In this document: one piece after another, positions 25,130 to 33,941 of the stretch
Layout: each line of letters begins with the position of its first letter
Numbering within the stretch: position 1 is the first letter of the stretch
Source of the DNA: Streptomyces avicenniae
Lineage (GTDB): Bacteria; Actinomycetota; Actinomycetes; Streptomycetales; Streptomycetaceae
Reading direction: 5' to 3'
Assembly (NCBI RefSeq): GCF_000719135.1
Contig: NZ_JOEK01000009.1
Span: 124,001-188,000 of the forward strand
DNA length: 64,000 nucleotides
Program-made: the position numbers and the translations under genes
The notes under the pieces: model-generated
What the model saw: the letters and a program-made list of their open reading frames with translations, nothing else
Told to the model about the DNA's origin: nothing
The model's database searches: none

Positions 25130-27298
25130 TCAGAGGCGCGCGTGCTCCTTCTCGGGCGCGGCTGCGGCTGCGGCGAGCCGGTGCTGGAGGCGTTCGCCCT
25201 CGATGTCGAGGTCGGGCAGGGCCCGGTCGAGCGGGCGGGGCAGCCACCAGGCGGCACGCCCGAGGAGGGACATCGCCGCGGGCACCAGCGTCAGGCGGAC
25301 GATCAGGGCGTCGATGAGGACGCCGACGGCCAGGGCGAAGCCGATGGACTTGATGACCGGGTCGTCCATGAAGATGAACCCGGCGAAGACCGCGATCATG
25401 ATCACGGCGGCGGCGGTGACGACACGGCTGTTGTGGCCGACGCCGTTGACGGTGGCCTGCTGGGGGTCGGCGCCGTGGACGTGGTCCTCACGCATGCGCG
25501 ACACGAGGAAGACCTCGTAGTCCATGGCCAGGCCGAAGAGGATGCCGATGAGCAGGATCGGCAGGAAGCTGATCAGCGGCCCCGTGGTGTCCAGGCCGAC
25601 GAGGTCGGCGAGGTGGCCCTGCTGGAAGACCGCGACCGTGATGCCGAACGTCGCGCCGACGGTGAGCAGGAAGCCCGCCGCGGCCTTCAGCGGCACCAGC
25701 ACGGAGCGGAAGACCAGCATCAGCAGCAGGACGGACAGGCCGACGACCAGGAGGAGGTAGACGGGCAGGGCGTCGGCGAGCTTCCCCGAGACGTCGATGG
25801 CGACGGCCGTGGTGCCGGTCAGGGCGAAGTCGGCGCCCTCGATGCCGGAGATCCGGTCGCGGACGGCGCGGACGGTGTCCTCGGTCGCCGCGTCGGACGG
25901 GCCGGTGACGGGGGTGATGTCGAGCAGGGCGGTCGTGCCCTGCGCGTTGGCCTGGGGAGGTGTCACCGCGGCGACGCCCTCCGTGCCCTCGATCGCGGCC
26001 ATGGCCCGTTGCGCGGCCTCCTGGGTCGCCTCGGGGCTGTCGGCCGTGACGACGGCGACGAGGCGGCCGTTGTGTCCTGGGCCGAAGCCCTCGGCGACGA
26101 GGTCGTAGGCGCGGCGCTCGGGCGAGTCCTCGGCGGCGGTGGACGCGTCGGGCAGGGCCAGGCGCATGTCCTGCACCGGCAGGGCGAGCAGGCCGAGGCC
26201 CAGCACGCCGACCAGCAGGACCGGCACCCGCAGGCGGGTGACGAGGCGGCCCCAGCCGAAGCCCGCGCCCTCGGTCACGGGCCGCCCGGCGGACCGCCCG
26301 CTGCGGAGCCGCCGCGGGAGCACCCGGTGGCCGACGAGGCCGAGGACGGCGGGCAGCAGGGTGAGGGCGACCAGGACGGCCACGGCGACGGTCCCGGCCG
26401 CGGCCAGGCCCATCACGGACAGGAACGGGATGCCGACGACCGACAGGCCGCCCAGCGCGATGACCACGGTGGCCCCGGCGAAGACCACGGCGGACCCCGC
26501 GGTGCCCGTGGCGCGGCCGACCGCCTCCTCGGGGTCCATGCCCTCGGTGAGGTACTGGCGGTAGCGGGAGGTCAGGAACAGGGAGTAGTCGATGCCGACG
26601 GCCAGGCCCAGCATCAGGGCGAGGACGGGCGCGGTCGAGGTCAGCTCCACCGCGCCGCTGAGCGCGAACAGCCCGGCCATCCCGGCGCCCACACCGACGA
26701 GCGCGTTGAGCAGCGTCATGCCCGCCGCGACCAGCGAGCCGAAGGTGACGACCAGCACGACCGCCGCGACGAGCACGCCGACGACCTCGGTGGCGCCCAT
26801 GTGGACGCCCTCCTCGGACAGCGCCTCGCTGCTGTGCTCGACCCGCAGGCCCTGCGCCTCGGCACCGACGCGCTCGAACGCCTCGGTCTGCGCCGCGGAC
26901 AGGTCCTCGGCGGCCCTGTCGAACTGGACGTGGATCAGCGCGTGGCGGCCGTCCTCGGAGACGGCGCCGGTGGTGAACGGGTCGGTCGCGGCGACGACTC
27001 CGGGTATGGCGGCGGCGTCACGGACCAGGGGCGCGAGCATCTCCTGGTCCAGGGCCGCGCCCTCGGGCGCGGCCACGACGACGGTGCCCGCCGCCCCGGC
27101 GGCCTGCGGGAAGTCGCGTTCCAGGGCGTCCAGGGCGTCCTGGGACTCGGTGCCCGGCATGGTGAAGTCGTCCGAGGTCTCGCCGCTGAAGGCGGCGGCC
27201 CCTGCGCCGAGCAGGGCGAGGAGGAGGAGCCACAGCGCGATCACGCGCCCGCGGCGGCGGAACGATGCCCGGCCGAGCCGGTAGAGCAAGGTAGCCAT
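25130..27298 (-). CDS. MMPL family RND transporter
   Basis: A 722-residue membrane protein with the MMPL layout: TM1 near residues 14-36, a large extracellular loop to about 170, five TMs, a second extracellular loop (about 385-530) and five more TMs. Typical motifs are VGIDYSLFLTSRYRQYL after the first loop and AMDYEVFLVSRMREDH in the second half; the paired Asp-Tyr residues form the proton relay. MMPL proteins export lipids, siderophores or drugs. It lies 162 bp downstream of a two-component system on the same strand, its likely controller. Confidence 0.92.
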   Translation of the reverse strand: MATLLYRLGRASFRRRGRVIALWLLLLALLGAGAAAFSGETSDDFTMPGTESQDALDALERDFPQAAGAAGTVVVAAPEGAALDQEMLAPLVRDAAAIPGVVAATDPFTTGAVSEDGRHALIHVQFDRAAEDLSAAQTEAFERVGAEAQGLRVEHSSEALSEEGVHMGATEVVGVLVAAVVLVVTFGSLVAAGMTLLNALVGVGAGMAGLFALSGAVELTSTAPVLALMLGLAVGIDYSLFLTSRYRQYLTEGMDPEEAVGRATGTAGSAVVFAGATVVIALGGLSVVGIPFLSVMGLAAAGTVAVAVLVALTLLPAVLGLVGHRVLPRRLRSGRSAGRPVTEGAGFGWGRLVTRLRVPVLLVGVLGLGLLALPVQDMRLALPDASTAAEDSPERRAYDLVAEGFGPGHNGRLVAVVTADSPEATQEAAQRAMAAIEGTEGVAAVTPPQANAQGTTALLDITPVTGPSDAATEDTVRAVRDRISGIEGADFALTGTTAVAIDVSGKLADALPVYLLLVVGLSVLLLMLVFRSVLVPLKAAAGFLLTVGATFGITVAVFQQGHLADLVGLDTTGPLISFLPILLIGILFGLAMDYEVFLVSRMREDHVHGADPQQATVNGVGHNSRVVTAAAVIMIAVFAGFIFMDDPVIKSIGFALAVGVLIDALIVRLTLVPAAMSLLGRAAWWLPRPLDRALPDLDIEGERLQHRLAAAAAAPEKEHARL

Positions 27299-27460
27299 GA
27301 AGTCGTGGAACGTCTTTCGTCAGGTCGGTGCGACGGGGGTCGGTGCGGTGGGGTGGGGGGAACGTCCCCCACGCTGCCGTGCCGTGCCCTGCCGCGTCAT
27401 CGCGCGTCCGCAGACATGTGGCCTGCCGCGGACGCAGCAGGCGGACGGGCGGGCGTCCCC

Positions 27461-28123
27461 TCAGGGGTGGACGAGGCCGGTCCGGTAGGCGATGACGACG
27501 AGCTGCGCCCGGTCGCGGGCGTCGAGCTTGGCCATGGCCCGGTTGACGTGGGTCTTCGCGGTGAGGGGGGTGACGTGGAGGCGCTGGGCGATGTCCTGGT
27601 TCGACAGCCCCTGGGCGGTGAGGACCATCACCTCCCGCTCGCGCGGGGTCAGGGCGTCGAGCCGGTGGGTGGCGTACCGGTCGCGCGTGTCAGGCTGGGC
27701 GACGAACCGGGCGATCAGCCGCCGTGTCGCCACGGGCGAGAGCAGGGCGTCGCCCGAGACGACGGTGCGGATGGCGCGCAGCAGTTCCGCGGGGTCGATG
27801 CCCTTGCCGAGGAAGCCGCTGGCGCCCGCGCGCAGGGCGTCCACGATGTACTCGTCGGTCTCGAAGGTGGTCAGGACGAGGATCTTCACCCCGGCGAGGT
27901 CCTCGTCACGGCAGATGCGTTCGGTGGCCTCGATGCCGTCCATGCCCGGCATGCGGATGTCCATGAGCACGAGGTCGGCGCGGTGCGTCCTGGACCGTTC
28001 GACGGCTTCCAGCCCGGTGGCGGCCTCGGCGACGACCTCCATGTCGGGTTCGCGGTCGATGAGGAGCCGGAACGTGCCGCGCAGCAGCGCCTGGTCGTCG
28101 GCGAGGAGGACGCGGATCGTCAT
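27461..28123 (-). CDS. LuxR/NarL family response regulator
   Basis: A 220-residue response regulator. The receiver domain has acidic residues D9/D10, phospho-acceptor D55 (LVLMDIRMPG), the switch Thr in VLTTFETDEYI and the lysine in GFLGKG. The LuxR HTH covers about residues 150-215 (LTPREREVMVLTAQGLSNQDIAQRL...). Its ATG overlaps the stop of the sensor kinase by 4 bp, so kinase and regulator are made together. The MMPL transporter gene downstream is the probable target. Confidence 0.93.
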   Translation of the reverse strand: MTIRVLLADDQALLRGTFRLLIDREPDMEVVAEAATGLEAVERSRTHRADLVLMDIRMPGMDGIEATERICRDEDLAGVKILVLTTFETDEYIVDALRAGASGFLGKGIDPAELLRAIRTVVSGDALLSPVATRRLIARFVAQPDTRDRYATHRLDALTPREREVMVLTAQGLSNQDIAQRLHVTPLTAKTHVNRAMAKLDARDRAQLVVIAYRTGLVHP

Positions 28124-29322
28124 CGGACGGCCTCCGCGGCCGGGGCCGGGGGCAGGGGCAGGTCGGCCTCGACGCGGAATCCGTGGGGCCGGGCGGGGCC
28201 GGTGGTCAGGCGTCCGCCGAAGGCGGCGGCGCGCTCCCGCATGCCGATCAGGCCGTGGCCGCCCGCGCCGCCGCCGCCCGTGGAGGTGAGGGGGCCGCGG
28301 CCGGTGTCGGTCACCGTCACGCGCAGGGTCTCCTCCGCGTAGTCGAGACGGACGTGCGCGGTGGCGGGACCGGCGTGCTTGGCGACGTTGGTCAGCGCCT
28401 CCTGGATGATCCGGTAGGCGGCCAGGTCAACCGAGGGGGCCGAGGGGCGGGAGGCGCCGGTGCGGGTGACGGTCACGGGCAGGCCGGTGTGCCGGAAGGA
28501 CCCGGCCAGTTCCTCAAGGTCTGCCAGGCCGGGCGTCGGGGTGCGCGGGTCGGGCCGGTCCCCGTCCTGGCGCAGCAGGCCGACGGTGGCGCGCAGTTCG
28601 TCGAGCGCCGCCCTGCTGGTGTCCTGCACCTGTTCGAGCGCCAGGTAGGCCGCCTGCGGGTCGCTGCGGAACAGGTGCCGCGCCACCCCGGCCTGGGCGT
28701 TGACCAGCGTGATGTGGTGGGCGACCACGTCGTGGAGGTCACGCGCGATGCGCATCCGCTCCTGCGTGACGCGGCGGGCGGCTTCCAGGGCGCGCGTCTG
28801 CTCCGCGCGCTCGGCACGCTCCCGCAGCGCCGCCACGTACGCGCGCCGCGAGCGCGAGGTGTCCCCCAGCGCCGTGGCCAGGACGAGGAGGTCGAAGACC
28901 AGGACGCCGCCCGACGTGAGCACCGGCTCGGAGCGGGCCAGCGCGAGGAGCAGTGTCGTCGCGGTCGCGAGCGCCACACCGGCCGACCAGGCCACCCGCC
29001 GGGAGGAGTGGGACGCGGCGGTGAACAGGGCGACCAGGCTGGCGCCCGGCAACAGCCCGTCCTCCGGAACGGCGAGGACGTGCGCGTACTCCAGGGCGAG
29101 CGCGGCGCCCGTCACCTGCCAGGGCAGCAGCGAGCGCCACACCAGCGGGACACAGGCGAGCGCCGTCCACGCCACCACGCCCTCGCGCGGCGCGTGCCAC
29201 GCGCCGGAGGTCCCGGCCATCGACACGGGTACCGCGACGGCGACGACGACCAGCGCGGGAAACGCGTCACGCGCGCGCGGCCATGACTGGAGCACGCGCC
29301 ACACATCCCGGATCATCCGCAC
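28120..29322 (-). CDS. Two-component sensor histidine kinase (HisKA_3)
   Basis: A 400-residue NarL-partner kinase. The N-terminal 155 residues hold about four to six hydrophobic segments with almost no extracellular loop, suggesting that it senses within or at the membrane. The HisKA_3 dimerisation helix has RIARDLHDVVAHHITLV with phospho-acceptor H197; the HATPase_c domain follows (EALTNVAKHAG N-box, DTGRGP and GHGLIGMRERAAAFGG glycine loops). This intramembrane-sensing type often responds to cell-envelope stress and controls an adjacent exporter. Confidence 0.92.
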   Translation of the reverse strand: MRMIRDVWRVLQSWPRARDAFPALVVVAVAVPVSMAGTSGAWHAPREGVVAWTALACVPLVWRSLLPWQVTGAALALEYAHVLAVPEDGLLPGASLVALFTAASHSSRRVAWSAGVALATATTLLLALARSEPVLTSGGVLVFDLLVLATALGDTSRSRRAYVAALRERAERAEQTRALEAARRVTQERMRIARDLHDVVAHHITLVNAQAGVARHLFRSDPQAAYLALEQVQDTSRAALDELRATVGLLRQDGDRPDPRTPTPGLADLEELAGSFRHTGLPVTVTRTGASRPSAPSVDLAAYRIIQEALTNVAKHAGPATAHVRLDYAEETLRVTVTDTGRGPLTSTGGGGAGGHGLIGMRERAAAFGGRLTTGPARPHGFRVEADLPLPPAPAAEAVR

Positions 29323-29743
29323 TCCTTCACCGTACGCAGCCGCCGCTCCGGCGCGGCCAGGGGTGCGGGGGAACGCTCGGCCGACCTATCCTGCCCCCTG
29401 CCGGGCGACGCGTCGTCCTCCGTACGTGGACACCTCGCCTACCGCGGACGCAGTAGAGGCCCCGCTCCTCGGTCGGATCTTCCGTCGGACGCGGGGCGCG
29501 CACGGCGCGTCCGCCCGGCGCCTCGAAGCACCCGGCGGGAGAGGGCGGCCCCGCGTCCACGGGCGGCCGGAACCGTACGTCCCACGGCCCTCGGCCGTCC
29601 CGTGCGTCCCGCGCGGCGGCCGGGCGCCGTGCCGTCGGCGGCCGGGACGGCGGGACACCCACCCGGGAGGGCGACACGGCGTTACCGGGGGATTACTCCG
29701 TGGCACATAAGCTAGTGAGTGACTCCAACAGAACGGACACGCC
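29323..29743. other. Divergent intergenic region, 421 bp
   Basis: It holds the kinase promoter on the left and the promoter of the small membrane gene on the right. The last 50 bp are less GC-rich, with TAAGCT near 29707 as a possible -10. Open frames in the middle have no ribosome site and unusual composition. I see no RNA gene. Confidence 0.35.
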
Positions 29744-30190
29744 ATGCTGTTCCCCCGTATACGGCGGCATCTCGGGCGCCGCGGCGCCCTTCTGGTCATC
29801 GTCGGGGCCGGGGAGATCATCTGGGGCCTCCAGTTCGTCCTCGATCCGGCGCCGAACCCGCAAGGGCTCACGCTCCTCACGGAGGTCGCGCCCGTGCACT
29901 ACTGGGCGTGGATGTGGGTGGTCGCGGGAGTGGCGGCGGTCGCGGCGGCGACCGTGCGGATCGGCCGTGACTGGCCTGGATTCGCCGCCGCGCTGGCGCC
30001 GCCGACCGTGTGGTCCACGGCGTACGTGGCCGCCGGGCTCGCGGGCGAGTACACGAGGGGGCTATGGATCGCCGCCTGGTACCTGTCGTCACACGTCGGT
30101 GTGATCATGTGGGCCAGTGCGATACCGGAGTTCGCGGCGGCTCCCCCGGCGGTACCGGCGGCGCGTCCCGTCAAGGAAGGGGCGGCATGA
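29744..30190 (+). CDS. Small polytopic membrane protein
   Basis: A 148-residue protein with four hydrophobic segments (about residues 16-33, 50-70, 78-98 and 105-125) and a basic N-terminus (MLFPRIRRHLGRR), so the N-terminus is probably cytoplasmic. No family is recognised. Its stop overlaps the ATG of the next gene (ATGA). Pairs of a small four-TM protein and a one-TM coiled-coil protein resemble genes seen in actinophage late regions, but no other phage gene is near, so that origin is only a suggestion. Confidence 0.68.
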   Translation: MLFPRIRRHLGRRGALLVIVGAGEIIWGLQFVLDPAPNPQGLTLLTEVAPVHYWAWMWVVAGVAAVAAATVRIGRDWPGFAAALAPPTVWSTAYVAAGLAGEYTRGLWIAAWYLSSHVGVIMWASAIPEFAAAPPAVPAARPVKEGAA

Positions 30191-30546
30191 GTCTTTGGAC
30201 GACGGTGGCGGCGATCGGCGGGCCTGTCGGCGCGCTGGCGGCTGGCTGGCTCGCGGCACGCGCGACGAAGGCCGCGGCGCTGATCACCGGGGACGCGCAC
30301 ACCCGTGCGGCACTGGTGACGACGGGGCCGGACGAACGGCGGGCCGATCTCGCCGTGCTCCAGGCCAGCGTGGAGCGCGTCAGCGAGGAGAACCGGGAGC
30401 AGCGCGCCCGGTTGGCCCGGCTGGAGGCGCTGCTGCGCGCCTTCGTGACGACGTCCGACCGGTGGGCGGCGCAGTTGCGGCGGGCGGGGATGGAGCCCGT
30501 CTCGCCGGAACCGCAGGTGGACGAGTACTACCGGACGGGCGTCTGA
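30187..30546 (+). CDS. Membrane-anchored coiled-coil protein
   Basis: A 119-residue protein: an N-terminal hydrophobic anchor (about residues 5-25, TTVAAIGGPVGALAAGWLA), then a predicted coiled coil from about 55 to 95 (LAVLQASVERVSEENREQRARLARLEALLRAF). GGAAGGGG precedes an ATG that overlaps the upstream stop. Its last 19 nt overlap the end of the convergent GH15 gene. The function is unknown; a spanin- or holin-like accessory is one possibility and a scaffold for the four-TM partner another. Confidence 0.7.
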   Translation: MSLWTTVAAIGGPVGALAAGWLAARATKAAALITGDAHTRAALVTTGPDERRADLAVLQASVERVSEENREQRARLARLEALLRAFVTTSDRWAAQLRRAGMEPVSPEPQVDEYYRTGV

Positions 30547-32396
30547 CGCCGCTGTCCCGTGGGCGCGGGCACGGGTGTGCCGTCGCGCGCGGGACGCGGC
30601 GTGTGCGGCGTGTGCGTGGTGATGCGTTCACCGCTGAGCGCGCGCGCCGTGTTGACGAGCCCGACCATGCTGAACGCCTGGGGTGTGTTCCCCAGGTGGT
30701 GCCCGCGCACGACGTCGTACTCCTCGCTGAGGAGTCCCACGTCGTTGCGCAGGCCGAGCAGCCGCTCGAAGAGGTCGCGTGCCTCGGCGGTGCGCCCGGT
30801 GCCGTGGAGCGCGTCGGCGAGCCAGAAGCTGCACGCGACGAACGCGCCCTCGCCGCCCGGCAGTCCGTCCACCTCGCCGTCCGCCTCGGGCCGGTAGCGC
30901 AGGACGAAGCCGTCGCTGTGCAGTTCGCGGCGCACGGCGTCCACGGTGCCGCGCACACGCGGGTCGTCCCAGGGCAGGAAGCCGGTGCGGGGCAGCAGCA
31001 GGAGGGCGGCGTCGAGCCCGCGTGACCCGTAGAACTGGGTGAACGTGTTGCGTTCGGCGTCGTAGCCCTCGGCGCAGACCTCCGCGTGGATGCGGTCGCG
31101 CAGGGCGGCCCAGCGTTCCACCGGCGCGTCGTCGCCGTGGCGGCGGGCGGAGTGCACGGCGCGGTCGAGCCCGGCCCAGGCCATGACCTTCGAATGGGTG
31201 AAGTGCCGCCGCGGGCCGCGTACTTCCCACAGGCTGTTGTCCGGCCGGTCCCAGGCGCCCTCCAGGTGGTCGAGGAGGGCGCGCTGTATCCGCCGGGCGT
31301 CGGCGTCCGGGTCGATGCCGCTCTCCTCGGCGAGGTGCAGGCTGTCCAGGACCTCGCCCCACACGTCCAGCTGGAACTGGTCGGCCGCCGCGTTCCCGAT
31401 CCGGACGGGGCGGCTGCCCTGGTGTCCCGAGAGCCGGTCGAGCGTCGTCTCGGGGATGCGGCGGGTGCCGTCGAGGCCGTACATGATCCGCAGGTCGGCG
31501 GGGTCGCCCGCGACGGCGCGCAGCAGCCATTCGCGCCAGGCGCGGGCCTCCTCCACGAAGCCGGTGCCCAGCAGGGCCTGGAGGGTGAACGTCGAGTCGC
31601 GCAGCCAGCAGAAGCGGTAGTCCCAGTTGCGGGTGCCGCCCGGTTCCTCCGGCAGGGAGGTGGTGGCGGCGGCGAGGATGCCGCCGGTGGGCCGGTAGGT
31701 GAGGGCCTTCAGCGTGATGAGGGAGCGGCGTACGGGCTCCTGCCAGCCGCCGTCGTAGCGGCAGCCCTCCATCCAGGACTCCCAGAAGCGCCGCGTGTCG
31801 GCGACGGCCCAGGGCCCGTCCACGGGCTCGGGGCGCGGCAGGTGGGACGCCTGGTGCGTGAGGACGAACGGCACGCGCTGCCCGGCCGTGACGGTGAACT
31901 CGGCGGTGATCCGGCCGTCGTCCGTGACGGTGGTGGGGGCGTCGGTGCGCAGCCAGGCGGCGTCGGGGCCCGCGATGGCCCGCAGGTCGCCGTCCTCGCG
32001 GCGTATCCAGGGGGTGAGGGCGCCGTAGTCGAAGCGCAGGGCGAGGTCCATGCGCATCGGCACGCGTCCCGAGCGGCCCTCGACCACGCGGACGATGTCG
32101 GCGGCCTCGCCGCGCGGCGGCATGCAGTCGAGGACGCGGACGGTGCCCTCGGGCGTGCTCCACTCGCTCTCCAGGACCAGGGACTCGCCGACGTAGCGGC
32201 GGGACGTGGTCCTGCCGCCCGCGGCGGGGGCGAGGAGCCAGCGTCCGGCGCTCTCGTCGTGCAGGAGGGCGGCGAAGCAGGCGGGCGAGTCGAAGCGGGG
32301 CAGGCAGAGCCAGTCGATGGAGCCTTCCCTGCTGACGAGTGCGGCGGTCTGGAGGTCGCCCAGCAGGGCGTAGTCCTCGATCGGCGCGGCGGACAC
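30528..32396 (-). CDS. GH15 family glucoamylase/trehalase-like enzyme
   Basis: A 622-residue protein with the two-domain GH15 build: an N-terminal trehalase-like beta domain (IEDYALLGDLQTAALVSREGSIDWLCLPRFDSPACF, residues 6-41) and an (alpha/alpha)6 barrel from about 230, with GGTRNWDYRFCWLRDSTFTL (substrate pocket) and late SEEYDVVRGHHLGNTPQAFS. Actinobacterial members of this group hydrolyse trehalose; others act on glucans. It is the first gene downstream of the SigB-type sigma factor on the same strand (170-bp gap), and osmoprotectant turnover would fit a general-stress role. Confidence 0.88.
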   Translation of the reverse strand: MSAAPIEDYALLGDLQTAALVSREGSIDWLCLPRFDSPACFAALLHDESAGRWLLAPAAGGRTTSRRYVGESLVLESEWSTPEGTVRVLDCMPPRGEAADIVRVVEGRSGRVPMRMDLALRFDYGALTPWIRREDGDLRAIAGPDAAWLRTDAPTTVTDDGRITAEFTVTAGQRVPFVLTHQASHLPRPEPVDGPWAVADTRRFWESWMEGCRYDGGWQEPVRRSLITLKALTYRPTGGILAAATTSLPEEPGGTRNWDYRFCWLRDSTFTLQALLGTGFVEEARAWREWLLRAVAGDPADLRIMYGLDGTRRIPETTLDRLSGHQGSRPVRIGNAAADQFQLDVWGEVLDSLHLAEESGIDPDADARRIQRALLDHLEGAWDRPDNSLWEVRGPRRHFTHSKVMAWAGLDRAVHSARRHGDDAPVERWAALRDRIHAEVCAEGYDAERNTFTQFYGSRGLDAALLLLPRTGFLPWDDPRVRGTVDAVRRELHSDGFVLRYRPEADGEVDGLPGGEGAFVACSFWLADALHGTGRTAEARDLFERLLGLRNDVGLLSEEYDVVRGHHLGNTPQAFSMVGLVNTARALSGERITTHTPHTPRPARDGTPVPAPTGQRRQTPVR

Positions 32397-32566
32397 CGCG
32401 TCCCCCCTCCTGTCGCGGGACCTCGCGCCGTCGGGCGGCGCCGTGTGCGGGCGCGCACGGGTCGGGGGACGTGTCCTCCCCGGTCAGGGAAGAGGACGCG
32501 TCCCCCGGTGGTGTCCCGGTGTGCGCGGGTGTGCCGATGTCGGCTGTCGCGTGGGTGCTCCGCGGC

Positions 32567-33439
32567 TCAGTTGACGGCGAGCATGCCCTTCCGCAGCCGG
32601 GTGAGGATGCGGGTCAGGAGGCGGGAGACGTGCATCTGGGAGATGCCCAGCTCCTCGCCGATCTGCGCCTGCGTCATCTCGTCCACGAACCGCATGTGGA
32701 GGATGCGGCGGTCGCGCTCGCCGAGCTTGCTGACCATGGGGGCGAGGGTGCTGATGTCCTCGACCAGCTGCATCCCCGGGTCCTCGTGGCCGATGAAGTC
32801 GGCGAGGACGGCCTCGCCGTCCAGCCCGGCCTCGCCGGTGAGCGTGGCGTCGAGGGACGTCGAGTGGTAGCCGTTGGACGCCTTGCGGGCCTCGATGACC
32901 TCGGACTCCGGCAGGCTCATCAGCACCGACAGCTCGGCGACGGTCGGGGTGCGCCCGAGGCGGGTGCGCAGTTCCTCGGTGGCCTTGGCGAGTTCGACGC
33001 GGGCCTCCTGGAGGCGGCGCGGCACGTGCACGGCCCAGCTGGTGTCGCGGAAGAACCGCTTGATCTCGCCGACGATGTAGGGGACCGCGAAGGAGGTGAA
33101 CTCGACCTCGCGGGACAGCTCGAAGCGGTCGATGGCCTTGATGAGGCCGATGGTGCCGACCTGGACGATGTCCTCCATCTGGTCGCCCCGGCCGCGGAAG
33201 CGCGTGGCGGCGTAGCGGACCAGCGAGAGGTTCATCTCGATGAGCGTGTTACGGGCGTACTGGTATTCGTGCGTGCCCTCTTCGAGCACGGCGAGCCGGG
33301 CGAAGAAGACGCGGGAGAGTTCCCTCGCGTCGCGCGGGGCCACCTTCTGCGGGGAACCGATCTGCGGGAGGGGGGCCTGCGCCGTGTCCTGCGCGGTCTC
33401 CGTCACCGAGTGCGTCGTCGTCGCCGTCACGGCTGCCAT
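32567..33439 (-). CDS. SigB/SigF/SigG-type RNA polymerase sigma factor
   Basis: A 290-residue group 3 sigma factor. Region 2 reads LVRYAATRFRGRGDQMEDIVQVGTIGLIKAIDRFE, region 3 TVAELSVLMSLPESEVIEA, and region 4 RDRRILHMRFVDEMTQAQIGEELGISQMHVSRLL. It belongs to the stress/differentiation sigma factors released from HATPase anti-sigma kinases by STAS proteins, and all those partners are encoded just upstream. I chose ATG 33439 (GGGGTGG upstream): the GTG at 33484 directly abuts the -10 of its promoter and would lie at or before the transcription start. Confidence 0.92.
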   Translation of the reverse strand: MAAVTATTTHSVTETAQDTAQAPLPQIGSPQKVAPRDARELSRVFFARLAVLEEGTHEYQYARNTLIEMNLSLVRYAATRFRGRGDQMEDIVQVGTIGLIKAIDRFELSREVEFTSFAVPYIVGEIKRFFRDTSWAVHVPRRLQEARVELAKATEELRTRLGRTPTVAELSVLMSLPESEVIEARKASNGYHSTSLDATLTGEAGLDGEAVLADFIGHEDPGMQLVEDISTLAPMVSKLGERDRRILHMRFVDEMTQAQIGEELGISQMHVSRLLTRILTRLRKGMLAVN

Positions 33440-33484
33440 CGCGTCCACCCCAAACCTGCTCGACTGTTGTGCCTGAACGGGCAC

Positions 33485-33509
33485 GTACCCGGGTCCTGGA
33501 GGACCATGC
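33485..33509 (-). promoter_or_regulatory. SigB-type promoter of the sigma gene
   Basis: On the minus strand GCAT (33506-33509), 15 bp, then GGGTAC (33485-33490) match the Streptomyces SigB-family consensus GNNT-N14-16-GGGTAC/T. It lies between the STAS stop and the sigma start, implying positive autoregulation by this or a related sigma factor. Confidence 0.55.
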
Positions 33510-33542
33510 CTCTTTTTTTCGACGGGAATTCCGGCGCCCTCG

Positions 33543-33941
33543 TCAGTCGGCCGCCGGGCGGTCGCCGCCCTGCTGTCTCGGCCGGACGGGGCCGCGCTCC
33601 CCGGTCCGCGGCGGCGCGGGCGTGAGGTGGTGCAACGTGCCCGTGGTACGCAGGAGTTGGTCGAGGCGCGGCGTGCGGTTGTCGAGATGCAGACGGACGC
33701 GTGCGGCAGCGGCGCGGCGCTGGATCATCAGCAGGCAGGACAGGCCGAGCGCGTCACAGTCGCCGAGCCGGGCGAAGTCGAGGCGCAGGTGCAGCAGTCC
33801 TGCGTGGCGGGCGAGCTGTTCCGTGACGGCTTCGAGCAGTTCGTCGGCGGTGTCGCGGTCGAGGTCGCCGTGGACCTGGAGGCGGACGGTGAACGGGCCG
33901 GGGGACGTGGCGGTCACGGCGCGGGGCGGCGGGGTGGTCAT
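33543..33941 (-). CDS. STAS domain protein (anti-anti-sigma-like) lacking the usual phospho-serine
   Basis: A 132-residue protein with a SpoIIAA-like STAS domain at about residues 17-110 (FTVRLQVHGDLDRDTADELLEAV, LHLRLDFARLGDCDALGLSCLL) and a basic, disordered tail. In SpoIIAA-type antagonists the loop reads D-S-S-G; here it is D-A-L-G, so the normal phosphorylation site is missing. Its ATG overlaps the stop of the B12-binding gene (ATGA), with GGGGG upstream. It may bind the anti-sigma kinase constitutively or act as a scaffold rather than a phospho-switch. Confidence 0.83.
   Translation of the reverse strand: MTTPPPRAVTATSPGPFTVRLQVHGDLDRDTADELLEAVTEQLARHAGLLHLRLDFARLGDCDALGLSCLLMIQRRAAAARVRLHLDNRTPRLDQLLRTTGTLHHLTPAPPRTGERGPVRPRQQGGDRPAAD

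Noticed and set aside
24620..28342. A 1240-codon open frame on the plus strand opposite the MMPL and two-component genes
   Set aside because: It is an antisense shadow: its residue composition is repetitive (Gly/Arg/Asp-rich), it lacks a ribosome site and domains, and the minus-strand genes explain all codon bias.
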